Source of the DNA: Schistosoma haematobium
Taxonomy: Eukaryota; Platyhelminthes; Trematoda; Strigeidida; Schistosomatidae
DNA: 64,000 bases
Reading direction: 5' to 3'
Assembly: GCF_000699445.3 (NCBI RefSeq)
Contig: NC_067201.1
Coordinates: 20,129,001-20,193,000 of the forward strand
The translations under genes and the position numbers were made by a program. A model generated the notes under the pieces. That model was not told the DNA's origin. It was given only the letters and a program-made list of their open reading frames with translations, and made no database searches. Of the stretch, positions 58,970 to 64,000 are shown one piece after another (within the stretch, counting starts at the first letter, position 1; each line of letters begins with the position of its first letter).

Positions 58970-61671
58970 CTCCCCCCGAAACGCGCACCACGTCCGTTGT
59001 CCAGGGTCGTCGTCGCCGTCAGACAGCTGGCTCCTTCTAGTAGACATAATCGTCGTACGTCCCGAGCAGTTTCTTCGTTTGAGGTTCTCAATTTTGCCGT
59101 ACGAACTCGTCCGTCAAAGCCATAGCTTACTTGTTCGACAATAGCTTTGGACCATAGACTTCTCAGTGAGCCAACATTGTTTAATAACACTAAGTCTCTC
59201 GAAGACTCATCCATCAATACCTTCCGAAACAATAGTGATCGCAGAATTCTTCTTATCGACTTTATGATGCGTCCCCATACACCGTCTCGTTGACTAGACC
59301 TCGGAAGTTTAAAGCGCCATTCACAACCTCTCTCTAAAAGGGCATTTACTGTCTTATTCTGATTCCAACTACACATGATCTGTCTAAGAATAGCATTGGA
59401 TCCTATAGAACTACCAGATGCACCCTTACTCTTGTTCACAACTCGTACAAGGGCGCCTTTCTCAACACCATCCTCGATACCACGGCGAATATGTGCTACC
59501 TGCTTCTTCAGGGTCTTAGTTACTGGCTTCTTCGTTACAGTGGTCTTCGGCTTTTTCGTAGTCTTCACTTTCAGTTTGATGTCCTTTTCCTTAAGCTTTC
59601 TTAGAGTTGATTTGGATTTATTAGCAGATGATGCTTCAGTTTTTGGCTTAACAACCTTATACTTAGTTAATAAAAACGAACAATGAACTTGACGAGAGAC
59701 ATCTTCGGAACGAGTATACCCCGCGACACCATATGCAGATTCTGATGATGCTATACGATCCTCCACAGACATCGATGAAGTACGACTAAGTCGGTCTTTG
59801 AATTCAGTTGAATACGATTGTTCAAACTTATCCTCTAATTCCTCTTTAGCTGAGAGGTGATTGAGTACACGATTGCTTTTACAGGGTTCCCCATAGGAAC
59901 CGAACAGCGTCCAACCTAACAGAGTCTTCACGGCGAATGGTTCATTCGGCTTTCCAGTTCTTACCTCTTTCATTTCGTGTACACTCGGTGCATTGCACCC
60001 GATCAACAGTTCGACATTCTCATCCTCTACTCTAGGAAAACTTATGTCTTTTAAATGCGTCCAGGATTTCATTTGAGACGTCGTTGGTACCGTCCTGCGC
60101 AACATAGGTAATCTCTCGACTGTCCATACGTTTGGGATTCTAAATGACGAAGACGAGTCTAAGGATGAAACCTCTAGTTGAACCTCTTTACACTGAATTG
60201 TGGAATGGTTATCCAACGTTCTCAACGAAATCGTCTTAGGCTCTCCTTCTAAATTCAACCTTTTAGCTAGATCTTCTGTAATAAGAGAGGCATCCGACCC
60301 ACTATCTAAGAAGGCGCAAGTCTGTGCTACCTTTTCTCCATTTCTTACCAGTACAGGCACTATTGCGAATGCTGCGTGTTTCTGTACGCTCTCAACACTT
60401 TTCTCCGTACATAGCTGGGTGTTAATGTGTGCATCAATATTAGTATTCCTTGGTTCTTCCCGCAACTCATGTAACAGGGTATGGTGTCTCCAGCCACACC
60501 CTTCGACAGCACACGACCTCGGCGATCGACAGTTTTTTGCTACGTGGTTTGCCTTCAGGCATACATTACACAACTTGTGTCTAAGAACGAATTCCTTCCT
60601 TTCTCTAACATTCTTGTCTTTAAATTTCTGACATTGATCTAAAGAATGATTACTGGAGCACTCCAAACAAGATGAACTGCGTAAGAGAGCATTATCATCA
60701 CTAGCACTCTCATAAGATATTCTTGCTGCATTGTAATCTGTACTAATTTTCCTTTTTAAAACGTCAACATCTCTATCGTCACTATTACTACCGCGGTTGA
60801 CGAGTAGGTCGTATCTAGTATTAGCTATATCAGCTTGCTCCTTTACAAAATCAACAAGATCGGTAAACAGAGGCTCTCTGCCTCCTCTGATAATCTTATA
60901 AGCTACCTTTAGCCACTCTTGTTGAATGTGCGTTGGTAATTTCAGAACCATAGTTTCGATAGTTCTAGAAGAGTTCAAATCAGAAACGTAATTCATCTGT
61001 TCGAGAGTCAAACTACATGCTTGCATTTCTCGAGATAGTCTTCTCAAACCATCCGGTTGATTTCTCCTTATATTGGGGAAGTTTAACAAATTATCGATAA
61101 ATGTGCGTGCTACGACGTGTTTTTGGCCAAACGTTTCTTCTAAAAGCTTTAGGGCTTGATGGTAACCTATCTCTGGTTCTAGTATAGTACAATGAAGGAT
61201 AGCGGCTTTCGCTTCTCCGTCACAATATTGAATCAAGTAATTTAGCTTAGCTCTAAATCCAATATTCTCACTCCCAATGCATTCTTCGAAATTTCTAATG
61301 AAATTCCAATAATTTGTCGGTGTACCATCAAACCTTATGACTTCTCTTTTTGGTAAATACAGATTTTTTAATATTGTATTCTCACTGTTGCTTACTGATT
61401 GGCCGGAACCTTCGCATCTCTGGCAGCGTAATTTTTCTAGTTCAATTTCCTTTTCTAACTGAGTTATGCGCAACCTAGCTAACTCTAGTTCTATCATGCT
61501 GTTGTTTTTGAGTTCGTTCTTTCCAAGTTGATCCTCGTCATAAACTCCTGAATGATGTGGTGATAATTCTGGAATCTCATCGGAATCGTAGTGTTTATTG
61601 GAAGTCATTTCAGTAGGTATATCGAATGTACTGTTCGAAACTTTGTAGGAAACAATTTCCCACAGATTCAA
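58954..61671 (-). CDS. Chimeric BEL/Pao polyprotein: Gag-protease joined to histone-H1-like segment and integrase C-terminus
   Basis: A single 905-codon frame. The ATG at 61671 lies inside the upstream LTR; a more normal start is residue 22 (61608). Order: coiled-coil (57-84), DUF1759-type Gag (105-290), zinc knuckles (335-400, CNVCLKANHVAKNC), aspartic protease of DUF1758 type with DSG at 456-458 and conserved LLIGCNAP (555-562), then the start of the RT linker to about 641. RT is absent. Residues 643-677 (AYGVAGYTR...SFLLTKYKVVKPK) match the RNase H/A17 region. Residues 678-723 are lysine-rich (KTTKKPKTTVTKKPVTK) and 724-757 read like the end of a linker-histone globular domain (RRGIEDGVEKGALVRV, KGASGSS). 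Residues 766-815 return to the integrase C-terminus (GVWGRIIKSIRRILRSLL) and 838-880 to the terminal DUF5641 (GRVRTAKLRTS...VRRLCLLEG). The last four codons and stop run into the 3' LTR. Without RT and integrase core it must be non-autonomous. Confidence 0.8.
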   Translation of the reverse strand: MNLWEIVSYKVSNSTFDIPTEMTSNKHYDSDEIPELSPHHSGVYDEDQLGKNELKNNSMIELELARLRITQLEKEIELEKLRCQRCEGSGQSVSNSENTILKNLYLPKREVIRFDGTPTNYWNFIRNFEECIGSENIGFRAKLNYLIQYCDGEAKAAILHCTILEPEIGYHQALKLLEETFGQKHVVARTFIDNLLNFPNIRRNQPDGLRRLSREMQACSLTLEQMNYVSDLNSSRTIETMVLKLPTHIQQEWLKVAYKIIRGGREPLFTDLVDFVKEQADIANTRYDLLVNRGSNSDDRDVDVLKRKISTDYNAARISYESASDDNALLRSSSCLECSSNHSLDQCQKFKDKNVRERKEFVLRHKLCNVCLKANHVAKNCRSPRSCAVEGCGWRHHTLLHELREEPRNTNIDAHINTQLCTEKSVESVQKHAAFAIVPVLVRNGEKVAQTCAFLDSGSDASLITEDLAKRLNLEGEPKTISLRTLDNHSTIQCKEVQLEVSSLDSSSSFRIPNVWTVERLPMLRRTVPTTSQMKSWTHLKDISFPRVEDENVELLIGCNAPSVHEMKEVRTGKPNEPFAVKTLLGWTLFGSYGEPCKSNRVLNHLSAKEELEDKFEQSYSTEFKDRLSRTSSMSVEDRIASSESAYGVAGYTRSEDVSRQVHCSFLLTKYKVVKPKTEASSANKSKSTLRKLKEKDIKLKVKTTKKPKTTVTKKPVTKTLKKQVAHIRRGIEDGVEKGALVRVVNKSKGASGSSIGSNAILRQIMCSWNQNKTVNALLERGCEWRFKLPRSSQRDGVWGRIIKSIRRILRSLLFRKVLMDESSRDLVLLNNVGSLRSLWSKAIVEQVSYGFDGRVRTAKLRTSNEETARDVRRLCLLEGASCLTATTTLDNGRGARFGGSVKCD

Positions 61672-62024
61672 CTCTAAGCTAATCTCTAGACTGTCGAATA
61701 CAGAGTCTTGGTTTAGCCAAAGTCAGAACAAGTAAGCTATTTGGCTATATAAACTTTATCTGTTTCTAAAACATAAATTAACATCATAAGCGTACAAACA
61801 AACAGTACGGTCTATTAATACAGAGAAAAACAGAGACAAATAACATACCGAACAGTAGCTAGAGAATAGGAAAAATGAGTCAACAAGCCAATATTGTTTT
61901 ACAATGAACATTAAACTGTGATTGGTTAATAAAGAGATACAGTCGTACAAGGTCAAAAGGAGTTGATGTGGTGGTGGGCGTTTCCCTTATTATTGGTGGG
62001 TTCGTCTATCAATCACATTTTACA
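61644..62024 (-). mobile_element. BEL/Pao LTR shared between the two internal regions, 381 bp
   Basis: Identical by eye to 58589-58969. On the minus strand it is the 5' LTR of copy 1 and the 3' LTR of copy 2. No TGG-type primer-binding site directly follows its end on the copy-1 side (the next bases are AAGTTTCGAACAG). Confidence 0.85.
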
Positions 62025-64000
62025 CTCCCCGAAACGCGCACCACGTCCGTTGTCCAGGGTCGTCGTCGCCGTCAGACAGCTGGCTCCTTCTAGTAGACAT
62101 AATCGTCGTACGTCCCGAGCAGTTTCTTCGTTTGAGGTTCTCAATTTTGCCGTACGAACTCGTCCGTCAAAGCCATAGCTTACTTGTTCGACAATAGCTT
62201 TGGACCATAGACTTCTCAGTGAGCCAACATTGTTTAATAACACTAAGTCTCTCGAAGACTCATCCATCAATACCTTCCGAAACAATAGTGATCGCAGAAT
62301 TCTTCTTATCGACTTTATGATGCGTCCCCATACACCGTCTCGTTGACTAGACCTCGGAAGTTTAAAGCGCCATTCACAACCTCTCTCTAAAAGGGCATTT
62401 ACTGTCTTATTCTGATTCCAACTACACATGATCTGTCTAAGAATAGCATTGGATCCTATAGAACTACCAGATGCACCCTTACTCTTGTTCACAACTCGTA
62501 CAAGGGCGCCTTTCTCAACACCATCCTCGATACCACGGCGAATATGTGCTACCTGCTTCTTCAGGGTCTTAGTTACTGGCTTCTTCGTTACAGTGGTCTT
62601 CGGCTTTTTCGTAGTCTTCACTTTCAGTTTGATGTCCTTTTCCTTAAGCTTTCTTAGAGTTGATTTGGATTTATTAGCAGATGATGCTTCAGTTTTTGGC
62701 TTAACAACCTTATACTTAGTTAATAAAAACGAACAATGAACTTGACGAGAGACATCTTCGGAACGAGTATACCCCGCGACACCATATGCAGATTCTGATG
62801 ATGCTATACGATCCTCCACAGACATCGATGAAGTACGACTAAGTCGGTCTTTGAATTCAGTTGAATACGATTGTTCAAACTTATCCTCTAATTCCTCTTT
62901 AGCTGAGAGGTGATTGAGTACACGATTGCTTTTACAGGGTTCCCCATAGGAACCGAACAGCGTCCAACCTAACAGAGTCTTCACGGCGAATGGTTCATTC
63001 GGCTTTCCAGTTCTTACCTCTTTCATTTCGTGTACACTCGGTGCATTGCACCCGATCAACAGTTCGACATTCTCATCCTCTACTCTAGGAAAACTTATGT
63101 CTTTTAAATGCGTCCAGGATTTCATTTGAGACGTCGTTGGTACCGTCCTGCGCAACATAGGTAATCTCTCGACTGTCCATACGTTTGGGATTCTAAATGA
63201 CGAAGACGAGTCTAAGGATGAAACCTCTAGTTGAACCTCTTTACACTGAATTGTGGAATGGTTATCCAACGTTCTCAACGAAATCGTCTTAGGCTCTCCT
63301 TCTAAATTCAACCTTTTAGCTAGATCTTCTGTAATAAGAGAGGCATCCGACCCACTATCTAAGAAGGCGCAAGTCTGTGCTACCTTTTCTCCATTTCTTA
63401 CCAGTACAGGCACTATTGCGAATGCTGCGTGTTTCTGTACGCTCTCAACACTTTTCTCCGTACATAGCTGGGTGTTAATGTGTGCATCAATATTAGTATT
63501 CCTTGGTTCTTCCCGCAACTCATGTAACAGGGTATGGTGTCTCCAGCCACACCCTTCGACAGCACACGACCTCGGCGATCGACAGTTTTTTGCTACGTGG
63601 TTTGCCTTCAGGCATACATTACACAACTTGTGTCTAAGAACGAATTCCTTCCTTTCTCTAACATTCTTGTCTTTAAATTTCTGACATTGATCTAAAGAAT
63701 GATTACTGGAGCACTCCAAACAAGATGAACTGCGTAAGAGAGCATTATCATCACTAGCACTCTCATAAGATATTCTTGCTGCATTGTAATCTGTACTAAT
63801 TTTCCTTTTAAAACGTCAACATCTCTATCGTCACTATTACTACCGCGGTTGACGAGTAGGCCGTATCTAGTATTAGCTATATCAGCTTGCTCCTTTACAA
63901 AATCAACAAGATCGGTAAACAGAGGCTCTCTGCCTCCTCTGATAATCTTATAAGCTACCTTTAGCCACTCTTGTTGAATGTGCGTTGGTAATTTCAGAAC
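62013..64000 (-). pseudogene. Second BEL/Pao internal region, frameshifted, cut by window edge
   Basis: Nearly identical to copy 1 at a 3055-bp offset, including the lysine-rich and histone-H1-like segment (about 62453-62702). One T is missing from the TTTCCTTTTT run near 63805, which shifts the frame between Gag and the zinc knuckles; the frame downstream (63719-62013) stays open for 568 codons from an internal start. The purine tract next to the LTR is two bases shorter (GGGGAG), altering the last residues to GECKM. The 5' part lies beyond the window. Confidence 0.8.

Noticed and set aside
59375..60631. Plus-strand ORFs of 103 and 143 residues over the BEL/Pao element
   Set aside because: Antisense shadows of the Gag-protease frame; repeated identically in copy 2 and without domains.

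Overview
This is flatworm nuclear DNA, almost certainly from a blood fluke (genus Schistosoma). The evidence is AT-rich sequence, long repeat-filled introns with GT/AG junctions, one intron of only 34 nt, RTE- and CR1-type retrotransposons, a BEL/Pao LTR element, and many tRNA-promoter SINEs carrying hammerhead-ribozyme motifs like the schistosome Sm-alpha repeats. No bacterial-type operons, CRISPR arrays or free-standing tRNA/rRNA genes were seen.

Three host genes can be reconstructed exon by exon with matching splice phases. (1) On the + strand, 5660-37363, the last 20 exons (about 713 codons) of a long coiled-coil protein that I identify as the orthologue of the centrosomal protein LRRCC1; its leucine-rich-repeat 5' part lies outside the window. 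(2) On the - strand, 39976-40468, a complete small-subunit ribosomal protein S24 gene with an ATG-only first coding exon and a 34-nt micro-intron. (3) On the + strand, 52972-58071, the first four coding exons of an ATP9/Neo1-type P4-ATPase (phospholipid flippase) that continues past the window. One further short coding-looking exon (- strand, about 43317-43474) is unidentified.

Most other sequence is mobile DNA. 1-650 is a reversed RTE fragment, followed by a nearly full-length but broken RTE element (about 651-4830). The LRRCC1 introns (5.9-37 kb) hold around 20 SINE/hammerhead copies in both orientations, several RTE fragments, a dispersed repeat whose 3' end matches a LINE in the same window, a probable solo LTR, and paired short repeats with inverted ends. 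37.6-38.5 kb is a 5'-truncated RTE insertion with a 12-bp target-site duplication. 40.9-41.3 kb is a CR1-like tail, 44.6-46.9 kb a long RTE remnant and 48.5-49.7 kb another RTE. 50.4-52.5 kb holds diverged copies of a repeat of about 344 bp.

From 58589 to the right edge lies a BEL/Pao element, antisense to the flippase gene, in the order LTR-internal-LTR-internal with identical 381-bp LTRs. Its 905-residue ORF has lost reverse transcriptase and the integrase core but is joined in frame. Between the two deletions it carries a lysine-rich stretch and a segment that reads like the end of a linker-histone (H1/H15) globular domain. This apparent capture of a histone-H1 fragment by a retroelement is the most unusual thing in the window.
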